DNA of 64,000 bases from Saccharina japonica (lineage: Eukaryota; Sar; Phaeophyceae; Laminariales; Laminariaceae): contig MEHQ01004074.1 of NCBI GenBank assembly GCA_008828725.1, forward strand, positions 268,065 through 332,064, in the 5' to 3' direction. The first letter of the stretch is position 1, and every line of letters begins with the position of its first letter. The notes below the pieces were generated by a model. The model was not told where the DNA came from. It did no database searches and worked only from the letters and a program-made list of their open reading frames with translations. The translations under genes and the position numbers were made by a program. Below, one piece after another: positions 1 to 10,441 of this stretch.

Positions 1-143
1 GTACCCGTACCCCCTGACCCACCCCACCGTCCTCCACCTCGACCCTGACCCCCACCCCCAGCCGCCTTCATCAATATTGAATATATTTACGCATTCTACT
101 CGATTTCTGGTTCTGTTGGCGTTATCATTTGATCTTTGGACAG

Positions 144-319
144 GTCGAAGGTACCGCCGGATGGACGAGGCTGGAACGCCCTTCTGCGTGACCGTTGACT
201 TCGACACGCTGGAGGGGGACGGCTGTGTGACCGTTAGGGACAGGGATACCACGGAGCAGACCAGGGTGCACCCGGACGATTTACCGGCCTTCTTGTCCAA
301 GGCGATCAACGGTTACTGA
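144..319 (+). CDS. GARS: Glycyl-tRNA synthetase, last exon (partial gene)
   Basis: This is the C-terminal exon of a class II glycyl-tRNA synthetase, which charges tRNA-Gly with glycine. The rest of the gene lies upstream of the window. The acceptor is the cag at 141-143, and the exon opens inside a Gly codon. The translation reads [16 protein letters not shown], then [11 protein letters not shown], then [14 protein letters not shown], and ends at TGA 317-319. The block of GRRYxRxDExGxPF, TVDFDT and RDRD is the end of the anticodon-binding domain of eukaryotic and archaeal-type GlyRS, which recognises the anticodon. About 58 residues are visible. The exon is followed at once by two degenerate copies of its own 3' part, so this first copy is the intact one. 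Identification rests on motif recognition without an alignment. Confidence 0.82.
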
Positions 320-376
320 TCACTTGCTTCGTACAAATAGCTCCTTCGGAGCTTCAGCATCGGCGTTCGTTTGTGC

Positions 377-720
377 GTTTGACCGTTGACTTCGGCACGT
401 TGGATGGGGACGGCTTTTGTTACCGTCAGGGACAGAGATACAGTACTACGGACCAAACTAGCGTGTAGCCCCGACGATTTACCGTCCTTCCTTGTCCAAA
501 GCGATCAACGGCTACTGCCAACGGCTACTGATCCCTTAGTTAGTCAAGTAGCTCCTATGGAGCCGCACCCACGTTTGTGTGTTACCGTTGACTTCGGCAC
601 GTTGGAGGGGAACGGCTTTGTTTCCGTTAGGGACGGGGGTGCCACGGAGCAGACTAGTGTGCACCTCGACGATTTTTGCCGTCCTCGCTTGTCTACGGCG
701 ATCAACAATTGCTGAAACAC
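377..720 (+). pseudogene. Two decayed tandem copies of the GlyRS 3' exon end
   Basis: The string ACCGTTGACTTC of the GlyRS exon (at 191) recurs at 382 and 584, so the exon end plus its downstream flank is repeated with periods of about 191 and 202 bp. The second copy keeps recognisable GlyRS sequence but is frameshifted by small indels (a T run near 416, extra bases near 447) and also repeats 'caacggctactg' at its end. The third copy is open to a TGA at 713-715 but lacks a splice acceptor and has a changed C-terminus. Both sit after the functional stop codon and would be 3' UTR. They show a local duplication followed by decay. Confidence 0.72.
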
Positions 721-743
721 TTATTAATAGGCCAACTCACTTT

Positions 744-834
744 TTAAACCCCTTAAGAACTGGTCCCACATATTTGGGGACAAACTACTTGAAATTAGTG
801 TGGGATTTTTTTTCTTCAGTTCTGAATGGGTTAA
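744..834. mobile_element. Foldback MITE, TTAA-ended family (diverged variant)
   Basis: This short foldback begins near TTAAACCCCTTAAGAACTGG and ends with CAGTTCTGAATGGGTTAA. The inner arms include TTTGGGGACAAACTACTTG. Related copies lie at 11150-11229 and 28055-28158. It resembles the 97-bp TTAA elements at 4338 and 11226 and is probably an older subfamily. Confidence 0.5.
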
Positions 835-1199
835 CTGCACCTGTACCCCCCACCACGTTTTTGGGGAAAAAATACTCGGGTTTAGAGTTGAACCATTTTT
901 GCGGCAGAAAAAAAGGGTTAACTCTTTATAAACTCCCTGAAATCGGTTGTTACGTACAGATGGACGTGTTTTTCGTTCGTTTTTTTTTTGTACTATTGGT
1001 TGATGGGGGGCAGCCGGTGGTTGGTGATGGGAAGGGCTCGCGGGTGCGCGGGTGGCTCGTCCGCTGCGCGTGGTGGATGCAGGCAGAATAGTCCGTGTGA
1101 TTGCGGCATTGCGCTCTGGTCTCCCGGAATAAAGTTGTTGTGGTTTTACTACTCTTACACCTGGTGTAGTAAATATGGTCTACATGTACGGCAACAACA

Positions 1200-1655
1200 A
1201 CACAAGCGGTTCTTAGTAGGATGCAGCTCACCCGTCATGCGACTGGCCCAACACCTCACGGCGCTCGAGCTCGGTGCAAGCATGCCTGCCTGGTTGGTGA
1301 AAACCCAACGTGCTCCGTCCCGGCATTGTAGGGATGCGAGGGTCTATGGTCATACGACTACGGCCGTGCACGACATGAGTACACCCCTCCCCTCCCCTAC
1401 ACGTAACTGTCGTTCATTGAAGCTGTCATCCATATGCAAGTCCGCCTCACAAGCGGTTCTTAGTAGAATGCAGCTCTGCCTCCATGCGACTCGCCCAACA
1501 CCTCACGCTTCGCTTCGCGCTTGGTGCTAGCAATGTCTGCCTGGTGGGTAAAAACCCGACATGTTTCGTCCCGGCGTTGTAGGGATGCGAGGGTCTATGA
1601 TCATACGGCTACGGCCATGCATGAATATGGAGTACACCCTCCCCCCCCCATGCGT
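1200..1655 (+). mobile_element. Two 3' parts of the C-tailed SINE-like element, head to tail
   Basis: Two truncated copies (about 1200-1400 and 1405-1655) share in order AAGCGGTTCTTAGTAG, the GCGCTTGGTGCAAGC-type hairpin, a GTGAAAACCC box, TCCCGGCATTGTAGGGATG, GGTCTATGGTCATACGACTA, and an end in ATGAGTACACCC followed by a C-rich run. Fuller copies lie at 16736 and 19064. Open reading frames across them are not conserved between copies and are not genes. Confidence 0.75.
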
Positions 1656-3594
1656 AACTACACTACGTATAATAATTACTCATCCGTCGTTGCCCCTGCC
1701 TTGCGTCCGAACTCCGCCTTAATCCCTTGCGACTTGAGCGGGGATAATCATAATTGACGGTAAAAATTGACGGTTACTACAGCAGCAACGTGATTGGGGG
1801 ATAATGGGATGATACTGGTTGGCTGATTCGTGTCTGAGTTAAAACGCAGGGAATCGCACGACGAAGGGCGCATCATGACCCTATCAGTGCGATACGAGTG
1901 CTGCTGCTGCTGAGGGTTCCCTTGCCCCTATCTATAGTCTATCTATAGTCTATATATCTACACCTGGTAGTCTATAGCTAAACGGTTGATAACGTCAAAG
2001 CTATCATTGTTTTGGCCGCTATCCCTTATACCAGGTAAGATTCCTTAAAATGGGTCCCTTATATCCCTAATATCCCTTAAAGGGGGTCCGTCTCAGAGGG
2101 GTTGAAATGCGCGGTTTGTTTGGCAAGCTGTGGGGGGAGAAAAGGCTTATATTGATACATACTCGTAGCAATAAGCGGCGGTGGAGGGAGACAAAAACAA
2201 GTTCCTCCGAGGGGGTAGGAAGGGTTAGCATAATGGTACTGTGCTTGTTGTGTTTGGGGCGGACGCGCCCGCGTGCCGTCGATATCTTTTTCTGGCCATC
2301 CATGCTCGTGTAATATGTGTACGATAGAGTAGACGTTCATTTTTTCCCCTAGATTTTCTTTTTCTTACGGTATCTGCTTCCCAAACCAACAAACAAACCG
2401 TTTTTCTCGTTACTCTCATCAAGTAAAAAGCACAGCAGTTCTCGCTTCGTACGTACGTACTCGCACCCAAGTAAGTGAATAATAAGCGTTCGCGTTACTA
2501 CTTAAGTGGCCGGGACCCCCCCCCTTGCATAATGTGGACGTAGAAACGTCCTTGTTGTGGAGACATTGCAACAATGTATGTATCATAGCAAACCCCACAA
2601 GCTCAATGTATTATTACGTCGAGTACGAGTACGAGTAGCGAACCTCTCGAGTTGTCGAGAGTCTCTCAATTCGGTACGCCTATAATTATGATGTGCTACA
2701 TTGTTCAGTGCCTCCACGATGACTTCTTCGCGCCAACAATGCGCAAGGGGGGGGTCCATAAGTAGTGGACTTACAGTATGTCAACCACAAACAACAGACA
2801 GCATCAACAACGAACGCGTGATTTCAGCCACAAATAAAAAAAAAGAGAGCTGACTGCGTACCTGCGCCTCGAACCCGCGAAACGCGCGAGCGAAAAACGG
2901 CCACACAGCCTCCACGCCTACCAGCAAAAATAATGTAACGTGAAAAAAGTGCTTGGAAGGCTTTTTCTATTAGAACCATGTGGCAGCCAAAAAACACAAG
3001 CAAGACGCACATTCCATCTGATTCGACCTCCATCGTCTCTGGCCAGGCTCGATGCTCAACCACGTGCCCATCACGGACGCCGAGCGTGAGTGCCTCCGTG
3101 TGATGTTTCCATGTTATTGCTGACGTGCATCCGTCGATCCCGAGCCGTAGGTATCACAGTCGAAATGAGCTCGAAAAGGCACCTCTTGTGTGTACGTACT
3201 GGTAGCAGCAGCAGAAGGAGGAAGGCAGCGTTTTGGTTTGAATATTCGACGGCTGTAGATGCTGTGCGACGCTTTCCCAAGGTACGCTGAAGACCAAGGT
3301 GACAGGGTAGCGCGGAGAAGAGCCCCCTCTATTACGCACACACATACCCAGCCTGCAATGCTGGTGCCGACCTGGACCTTGTGTCCAAGGTGCTAACTCT
3401 GCCGTGCCTATACATCGTCCCATCCTGAAGCTCACTCCATTCACTGGATGACGTCGTTAATTGCGGCGACACTCGGCTGTACTCGTAACCTCGTCGAACC
3501 CCTGTCCGTCTCAACCTCCTTCCGGGTGCCTGCGCCTCTCTTTGTCTCCCTCCCTCCCTCCCTCTACCCCGCCCTCCTCGCGTGTGCCTCATAG
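1656..3594. other. No recognisable gene
   Basis: I see no supported coding exon here. The stretch holds short AT-rich motifs such as repeated 'atctatagtctatat' near 1930-1960 and several poly(C) runs. The ORFs overlap on both strands without conserved motifs. It is probably the spacer between GlyRS and BDP1, and the BDP1 promoter and first exon may lie in or just after it. Confidence 0.4.
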
Positions 3595-3818
3595 GGGTGG
3601 GGAGAGGCGGCGGAGCCAGCTCGTCCAATAAGCCACCGCGCGGCCGCGGCTTTCGCCCAAAGCAGCGCAAACCGGTGCCACCGGTAGCACCAGGGCGAGG
3701 CCTGGGACGAGATGCGACGACCCAACTGCTGCCCGGCGCCGCTCGTTCCGGCCCAGGGGGGGCTCAAGATGCACCTCGAGCTGGTGGTGTGGGTGTGCCT
3801 GGGGACGGAGGTGGTGCG
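3595..3818 (+). CDS. Candidate N-terminal exon of BDP1
   Basis: A pyrimidine tract (3534-3575) leads to an acceptor 'cctcatag' at 3587-3594. The reading frame then stays open to a donor GCG|gtgagc at 3819. The translation is basic and Pro/Gly-rich, including NKPPRGRGFRPKQRKPVPP. It ends in phase 0, matching the phase in which the next BDP1 exon (10286) opens. BDP1 proteins often begin with a basic F-x-P-K type segment, so it could be the start of that gene. Against this, the segment is low in complexity, the upstream exon with the start codon was not found, and the following intron would be about 6.5 kb. It could be an exon of another gene or chance. Confidence 0.35.
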
Positions 3819-5439
3819 GTGAGCGTTGTGTGAGAGGGTGTTGGTTAATGGGGTCGAGGTTGTACAGCAGTAGTTGTTTGTTGTCGGCTTGATTTGCTTT
3901 GTTTGGGGTTGCTGTTTTGGGTCGTACGACGTACAGCGCTGTTTCGTTACATCTCTCTGCCTCTGTCTGCTGTATTACCCATGGGTACATGGGTACTCGA
4001 TGCTGCTGCTGTACGTATGTACGAGTACGACACTTCAAGCACACCAGAGGTACGTACCATGTGATATCTGAGGTTACGAAGAATGCAGAATATGATTATA
4101 TCGTACCTGCACGTATGATAGCTAGCCTATCATACATATGCACAACAGGAACTTCGTGCTTTTGCTTCCAAGGAGCGACACAGCTGCACAGCAGTAGCAG
4201 CAGCAGCGACACATAATAAAATCCAGCACTTTTTACTGGCCACGAATGTATCAATCGACTCATAATATTCCACAACAAGCCGAACAGATCATGATCTGTA
4301 GAATAGTACCAGTACGTAGATGATCTATGATACTGCCTTAACCCTTTTAGAACTGCAGTCCCGTTTTGGGGACAAACCACTCTAATTCTAAGTGATTTGT
4401 CCCCAAAACGGGACTCCAGTCCTACAAGGGTTAAGATCATAACCTACTGTACCGTTATCTTGTACTATTAATAGTACCCTATGGTATTCTAGATATGTTG
4501 TACGTACTGGATCTGTAAACGTCGTACAGATCCAAGCCAGGAAACATGTTGTATAGATGATGCAGGTTATGCGGCTCCCACCCGGCAACATGAGCTAGAT
4601 CATGCAGATCATACAGATCATACAGATCAGGAATAACTTTGCCCTGAAAGTACATAGATAATGAAGTATGATTCGATGATCTGCCCGAAGTTTATAAAAA
4701 CCTACGTACGGCACAGAGCACAGCATCACAGCAGTAACACAGCCCTCAGAAGCAGCAGAAGCAGTCTGTGAATGATACCTGGTATATACGTACATAGACT
4801 TACTTACATTTGTCTTGTGGGCTTCACTTGATTTACAAGGGCCTGCTGCGCTTTCAGAGAGTCTACGACAAATCTTGCACGACAAATAATTAAATAAGTC
4901 ACGTCGTCTACGACGACTTCCATACATATCACATGTACCTGGTTACATGTGCCATATGAAATCAAACGTGGAGGTTGACGCTTCTGCTGTGCTGCTGTTG
5001 TGGTGTCTCGTGTCTGGATTTTGTTCCACATTTTCGATTTGCATCGCTTGTGCCGCAGCAGCCCGCTATCTCGGAGAGCGAGTTCAAGACAGCCTATATA
5101 CTGCTGTCTACAGCATTCCATCTCTTATTGAGTGCCTCGGGAACCACCCCCCCCCTACAATACGGGGATAACCCTAATTGCACACCCGCTCTGCAAATTA
5201 AGGCGTTCACACCCCCTATATAGTACCAGACATATGTTGGTTTTAGTGTGTTTTGCTTTTCGCTGTGGCCGTTTTTCGGTGATCACGTCGGGGTGGGGTC
5301 AAGTTGCCAAGCGGGAGCAGGGTGGAGGTGTGCAAGTTTTGTTTTTGCATATGCACCCGGTGTGCAATTAGGGCTCTCGTCGTATATACCATGCAATACA
5401 CCTGTATGCCCGCTTCCTTCAGTCGATGACCTCCCCTAC
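3819..5439. other. No gene seen; likely BDP1 intron or spacer
   Basis: The stretch contains one 97-bp foldback MITE (4338-4434), short agatcatacagatcat repeats near 4595-4625, and many gtacgta/ccaggta motifs that are common in this genome's non-coding DNA. No exon was recognised. Confidence 0.4.
4338..4434. mobile_element. 97-bp palindromic MITE with TTAA ends
   Basis: The element runs from TTAACCCTTTTAGAACTG to CAGTCCTACAAGGGTTAA. The arms carry TCCCGTTTTGGGGACAAA and its reverse complement around a short AT centre. A second copy at 11226-11322 is exactly the same length. TTAA boundaries with CCCTT at the tips are typical of piggyBac-type non-autonomous elements. That superfamily call is inferred from the ends alone, and no transposase gene is present here. 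Confidence 0.7.
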
Positions 5440-5725
5440 CCCCGACAGTTGATGCTCGGTCGGTGAAAACCCGACATGCTCCGTCCCGGCATTGTAGCGA
5501 TGCGAGGGTATATGGTCATACAACTACGGCCATACATGAGTATCGAGTACACCTCCCCTCCCCCCTACTCCCAACCTAACTCGCCGAACGCCTAAGGGCG
5601 CTTCGCGCTTGGTGCAAGCAATGTCTTCCTGGTCGGTGACAGCCCGACGCACCCGTCCCGGCACAGTATACAGGGATGCGATAGTCTCTGGTCTTAAGAC
5701 TACGGCCATGCATGACAATAAATGC
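5440..5725 (+). mobile_element. Two C-tailed SINE-like element tails in tandem
   Basis: The 3' portions at 5440-5560 and 5578-5725 both contain the gGTGAaAaCCCGAC box, the TCCCGGCA(T)TGTAG/AGTATA segment, GACTACGGCCATRCATGA and a run of C. They are followed directly by the head of another copy at 5731. Confidence 0.7.
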
Positions 5726-5730
5726 CCCCC

Positions 5731-6300
5731 CCCCTATAAATATATAGGTTGGGTTGGCGTCGGTTGGCAACGACGCTGTAAAACACGCCACTCGCTGCGT
5801 GAGCTAGACAACCAGGGTGCCGTTTTTTTTTTTTTTTTTTTTTTTGGCGGTCACTCCATACTGGCGGTCTTGTTAGCATCATCAATTGTGGGAGGTTGCT
5901 TAACTCTATCTCCGCACAAGGGGAATGGTCGTATCAAGTAGGTGTTATATGGTAAGGCTATCCACGAGGGCAGAATACGTAGTGATACCCAGTTGCTGTT
6001 CTCCTGGAATGTGGCCACACCGATATTTTAAATTAACCATTTTGAAGCTTGTCATTCCTATATCTGCACAGTCCGCCTCAGGGCGGTTCTTAGCAGGATT
6101 GGCAGCTCACCCTCCATGCGACCTCGCCAATTACTCCCGAGCTTCAGCGGCTTGGTGCAGGAGCAATTCGTTCTGCCTGGCCTTGGTAGACACAACCCAA
6201 ACCGTGCTCTGTCCCGGCATTGTAGGGATGCGAGGGATCTTATGGTCACATGAACTTACGGCACGTTGGCACGAAGAACATGAGTACAGACCCCCACCCC
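5731..6300 (+). mobile_element. C-tailed SINE-like element, nearly full length
   Basis: The head is TATAAATATATAGGTTGGGTTGGCGTCGG... with ACACGCCACTCGCTGCGTGAG and a poly(T) of about 24. The body has CTCCGCACAAGGGGAATGGTCGT, CGCCTCAGGGCGGTTCTTAGCAGG and GTCCCGGCATTGTAGGGATG. The tail is ACATGAGTACAGACCCCC. This copy is rich in one-base insertions relative to those at 16736 and 19064, so it is old or badly sequenced. The proline-rich ORF across it is a by-product of the C-rich flank. Confidence 0.7.
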
Positions 6301-7873
6301 CCACTCCCCCGCACCCCAACCCCCTATCCCCCACCACCCCTCTTCCCCCCCTGCCGCTCCATTGTCCTCCCACCCTCCCATACCTCCCCACCCCTTTCTC
6401 GCCCCCCACCCCCGCCCCTACCAGACTAACCCCAAAACCTCGCCTGGAAACCACCTGCCACTCACAGACAGGATGGACTCCCAGGAGTACAGCATTAGTT
6501 GAAGAGGTATCACTACCGACCGGCATCCGGAGACCGACGGACGGTCCGCCGCTCCCCACCGCCCATTTTCCGTCGTAGTACTTCCCGTAACGCGCGTTGT
6601 ACACCCCTGACCTTTTCTTTCCTTTCCTCCGCTGCTGCTGCTGCTGCTGCTGCTACTGCTAAAGCTACTGCCAATGCTACTGCCGATGCTACTGCTGCCG
6701 CGAGCCGAGGTGCCTCGGCCCCTTCCCTGATCGCGTCCAATGCTGCCCCTCTCGAAGAGGAGCGAGCGAGCAGGAGCCTTTGAGGAAGAGGGCGGCGGCG
6801 AGGGATCATGGATCGGGAAGCTAGGGTGGGATAGGGCGCGCTGGCGGGAGGCCGAGGGCTTAAGGCATACGTCCTGACTGGCCGGATGCCTGGATTGGTT
6901 TCGGCAAGGAGAGGGGGGTGCACAAGTTGGGAGGCCGGGGGGGTGGGGGCGGGCTAGGTGGGGGTGGGGCTAGGGTGCGGGGGATGTGGGGGTGGAGGTT
7001 GGGTTTGCCTCTGCCGGGGTAAGTTTTTCTCGCGGCCCCTGGGAGCTCTCTGAGGACCGCGAGCGCGAATGCTCGTGGCAGGGCTGTGAGAAACGGGGTG
7101 TGGGGAGAGGGGGTTGTTATCGTGCAAGGGTGGGAACCTTGGGGGGTGGAAGGATGGAGGGGTGGGGGGGGGGGGTGGAGGGAGGGGGGGTACTCGTTTG
7201 TTGCTTGCTATTGTAATTTTGATGATGCGGGCATCCTTTATCAGAGGACAGAGATGGGGGAGGGGTGGGGGGGAGGCGGGAAGGGGAAGTCGACGGCGGG
7301 GGGGGGGGGGATACTCATTTGTCGTGCACGGCCGATAAGTCACTATGACCATAGACCTCGCAATCCCTACAATGCCGCGACGGAAGCACGTTAGGTTTTC
7401 AACCAACCTATAGGCAGACATTGTGCTTGCACAAAGCGCGAAGCTGCCTCGTGGAGCGTATTCGGTGCGAGTCGCATGTTGAGGGTTGGAGCTGCATCCT
7501 GCTAAGAACCGCCTCTGAGGCAGGTTGGATTGCATCAATGGACGAGGCAGCCCTCCAATAAATTGATTTCAATTATCTTATGCGGGACTTTGTGGCCATT
7601 ATCCAGGAGACAGCATATGGGTTTACTATGGTATCTGCCTCATGTGATGCTTGCCAGTAATCACCTATCGTGATACAATCCGGATTCCCACTATAGTGCA
7701 GGGTGTTAGAGCTTCATCAACCACGCCACAAATTGATGCTAACCAGACCCGCTCATGCCTGCGGTGACACGCACCAAACAAAACAAAAAAAAACGGTAAC
7801 CCTGATTGTCTATTCTCACGCAGTGGAGGGGCATGTTTTACAGCGTCGAGTCGCCAAGCGACGGCCAGTGGGT
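5848..7873. repeat. 2-kb tandem duplication, unit 1
   Basis: The sequence starting GGTCACTCCATACTGGCGG at 5848 recurs at 7874, and the two units run in parallel for about 2 kb with an offset of 2026-2028. The unit is itself symmetrical: a C-tailed SINE-like copy (+) at its left end and another (-) at its right end (7305-7873), with about 1 kb of G/C-rich sequence between them, including (CTG)7 and strand-asymmetric G runs. The copies differ by few substitutions and small indels. Confidence 0.85.
7305..7873 (-). mobile_element. C-tailed SINE-like element, reverse orientation
   Basis: On the minus strand it reads from the head (ACGCTGTAAAACATGCCC near 7840) through ACCGCCTCAGAGG and CATTGTAGGGATTGCGAGG-type sequence to the tail ATGAGTATCCCCCC at about 7305. 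It forms the right arm of duplication unit 1. A shorter remnant of a LINE-type tail (CAAGCAACAAACGAGTACC on the minus strand) lies at 7193-7212. Confidence 0.65.
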
Positions 7874-9907
7874 CGGTCACTCCATACTGGCGGTCTTGTT
7901 AGCATCATCAATTGTGGGAGGTTGCTTAACTCTATCTCCGCACAAGGGGAATGGTCGTATCAAGTAGGTGTTATATGGTAAGGCTATCCACGAGGGCAGA
8001 ATACGTAGTGATACCCAGTTGCTGTTCTCCTGGAATGTGGCCACACCGATATTTTAAATTAACCATTTTGAAGCTTGTCATTCCTATATCTGCACAGTCC
8101 GCCTCAGGGCGGTTCTTAGCAGGATTGGCAGCTCACCCTCCATGCGACCTCGCCAATTACTCCCGAGCTTCAGCGGCTTGGTGCAGGAGCAATTCGTTCT
8201 GCCTGGCCTTGGTAGACACAACCCAAACCGTGCTCTGTCCCGGCATTGTAGGGATGCGAGGGATCTTATGGTCACATGAACTTACGGCACGTTGGCACGA
8301 AGAACATGAGTACAGACCCCCACCCCCCACTCCCCCGCACCCCAACCCCCTATCCCCCACCACCCCTCTTCCCCCCCTGCCGCTCCATTGTCCTCCCACC
8401 CTCCCATACCTCCCCACCCCTTTCTCGCCCCCCACCCCCGCCCCTACCAGACTAACCCCAAAACCTCGCCTGGAAACCACCTGCCACTCACAGACAGGAT
8501 GGACTCCCAGGAGTACAGCATTAGTTGAAGAGGTATCACTACCGACCGGCATCGGAGACGGACGGACGGTCCGACCGCTCCCCACCGCCCATTTTCCGTC
8601 GTAGTACTTCCCGTAACGCGCGTTGTACACCCCTGACCTTTTCTTTCCTTTCCTCCGCTGCTGCTGCTGCTGCTGCTGCTACTGCTAAAGCTACTGCCAA
8701 TGCTACTGCCGATGCTACTGCTTCCGCGAGCCGAGTTGACCTCGGCCCCTTCCGCTGATCGCGTCCAATGCTGCCCCTCTCGAAGAGGAGCGAGCGAGCA
8801 GGAGCCTTTGAGGAAGAGGGCGGCGGCGAGGGATCATGGATCGGGAAGCTAGGGTGGGATAGGGCGCGCTGGCGGGAGGCCGAGGGCTTAAGGCATACGT
8901 CCTGACTGGCCGGATGCCTGGATTGGTTTCGGCAAGGAGAGGGGGGTGCACAAGTTGGGAGGCCGGGGGGGTGGGGGCGGGCTAGGTGGGGGTGGGGCTA
9001 GGGTGCGGGGGATGTGGGGGTGGAGGTTGGGTTTGCCTCTGCCGGGGTAAGTTTTTCTCGCGGCCCCTGGGAGCTCTCTGAGGACCGCGAGCGCGAATGC
9101 TCGTGGCAGGGCTGTGAGAAACGGGGTGTGGGGAGAGGGGGTTGTTATCGTGCAAGGGTGGGAACCTTGGGGGGTGGAAGGATGGAGGGGTGGGGGGGGG
9201 GGGTGGAGGGAGGGGGGGTACTCGTTTGTTGCTTGCTATTGTAATTTTGATGATGCGGGCATCCTTTATCAGAGGACAGAGATGGGGGAGGGGTGGGGGG
9301 GAGGCGGGAAGGGGAAGTCGACGGCGGGGGGGGGGGGGATACTCATTTGTCGTGCACGGCCGATAAGTCACTATGACCATAGACCTCGCAATCCCTACAA
9401 TGCCGCGACGGAAGCACGTTAGGTTTTCAACCAACCTATAGGCAGACATTGTGCTTGCACAAAGCGCGAAGCTGCCTCGTGGAGCGTATTCGGTGCGAGT
9501 CGCATGTTGAGGGTTGGAGCTGCATCCTGCTAAGAACCGCCTCTGAGGCAGGTTGGATTGCATCAATGGACGAGGCAGCCCTCCAATAAATTGATTTCAA
9601 TTATCTTATGCGGGACTTTGTGGCCATTATCCAGGAGACAGCATATGGGTTTACTATGTATCTGCCTCATGGCATGCCTTGCCAGTATTATCACCATCGT
9701 GATACAATCCGGATTCCCACTATGTGCGGTGTTAGAGCTTCATCAACCACGCCACATAATTGATGCTAACCAGACCCGCCAGCCATGCGGTGCACGCACC
9801 AAACAATAACAAAAAAAACGGTACACCCTGCCGATTGTCTATCTCTCACGCAGTGGAGCGGGCATGTTTTTACAGCGTCGAGTCGCCAAGCGACGGCCAG
9901 TGGGTGG
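7874..9907. repeat. 2-kb tandem duplication, unit 2
   Basis: This second unit matches 5848-7873 and includes the same inverted pair of SINE-like arms (about 7874-8325 plus strand, 9335-9907 minus strand). Differences include the (CTG)-rich block near 8725-8760, where unit 2 shifts the reading frame that is open in unit 1. This argues that neither is coding. The right end is joined to a G run and a reverse LINE tail. Confidence 0.85.
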
Positions 9908-10005
9908 GGGGGGGGGGCGTACTCATTTGTTGCTTGCCTTAGTCATTTGACCATTGACCACGCATCCCTTTCGAGACGGAGCGACGCCAGGGGGGGGGGG
10001 TAGGC
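9905..10005 (-). mobile_element. LINE 3' tail unit (reverse)
   Basis: On the minus strand it reads GCTCCGTCTCGAAAGGGATG, CGTGGTCAATGGTCAAATGA, CTAAGGCAAGCAACAAATGA, GTACGC and then C12. This is the terminal unit that also ends the reverse transcriptase fragment at 15455-15540. Confidence 0.75.
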
Positions 10006-10059
10006 GGTATGCTCATGCAGCCGTTATTTGTGCAACCCGTTGGCATATTACTGTAGTAT

Positions 10060-10195
10060 GTATGTCGGTGTAGTAGCCGCAGTAGTAGTAGAGGTAGTAG
10101 TAGCAATAGCAGCAGTAGTGGCAGTAGTATAGTGGTATTTAGTAGCAGCAGTAGTACCAGTAGTAGTAGTAGTAGTAGTGGTGGAACTGGCGCTT
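10060..10195. repeat. AGT/AGC-rich trinucleotide microsatellite
   Basis: Imperfect agtagtagtagcagcagtagt repeat. ORFs on the minus strand here (Leu- or Thr-rich) are products of the repeat. Confidence 0.85.
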
Positions 10196-10285
10196 TTACC
10201 GTTGCTGTCCTGTGATTCATCAAAACCGTGAAGCGCGTGTTCACTCGTAACCGTATACATTACGCTTTTCCTTTACATCGGCCAG

Positions 10286-10441
10286 AAGCGATCGGAAGGC
10301 AAGGATGGCACCGGCGGCGACAGCTCCCAAGGAGGCAAGGTGGAGCCTGGGAGCGGCGGTGATGGCGGCGGGGGGGGGGCGGCGGCAGTGGGAGGCGGCG
10401 CGGTGGCCGTAAAGAAGAAGGGGAAGGGCAAGGAGAAGCTG
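10286..10441 (+). CDS. BDP1: BDP1 exon: basic Gly-rich linker
   Basis: The acceptor is 'catcggccag' before 10286 and the donor is CTG|gtgcgg at 10442. The 52 codons are KRSEGKDGTGGDSSQGG..., ending KKKGKGKEKL. In the same frame a TGA follows soon after, so it could be read as a last exon. However, splicing at 10441 joins in phase 0 to the charged helix exon at 12226, and the gtgcgg donor is of the same type as the donor at 18896. Confidence 0.6.

Noticed and set aside
6625..6783. Alanine-rich open segment from CTG repeats as a BDP1 exon
   Set aside because: The homologous segment in the second duplication unit is frameshifted and stops early, so it is not conserved as coding.
5925..8604. Identical 217-codon proline-rich ORFs at 5925 and 7951
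   Set aside because: They read through SINE-like element sequence and a C-rich tract. Their similarity comes from the 2-kb tandem duplication, not from coding constraint.
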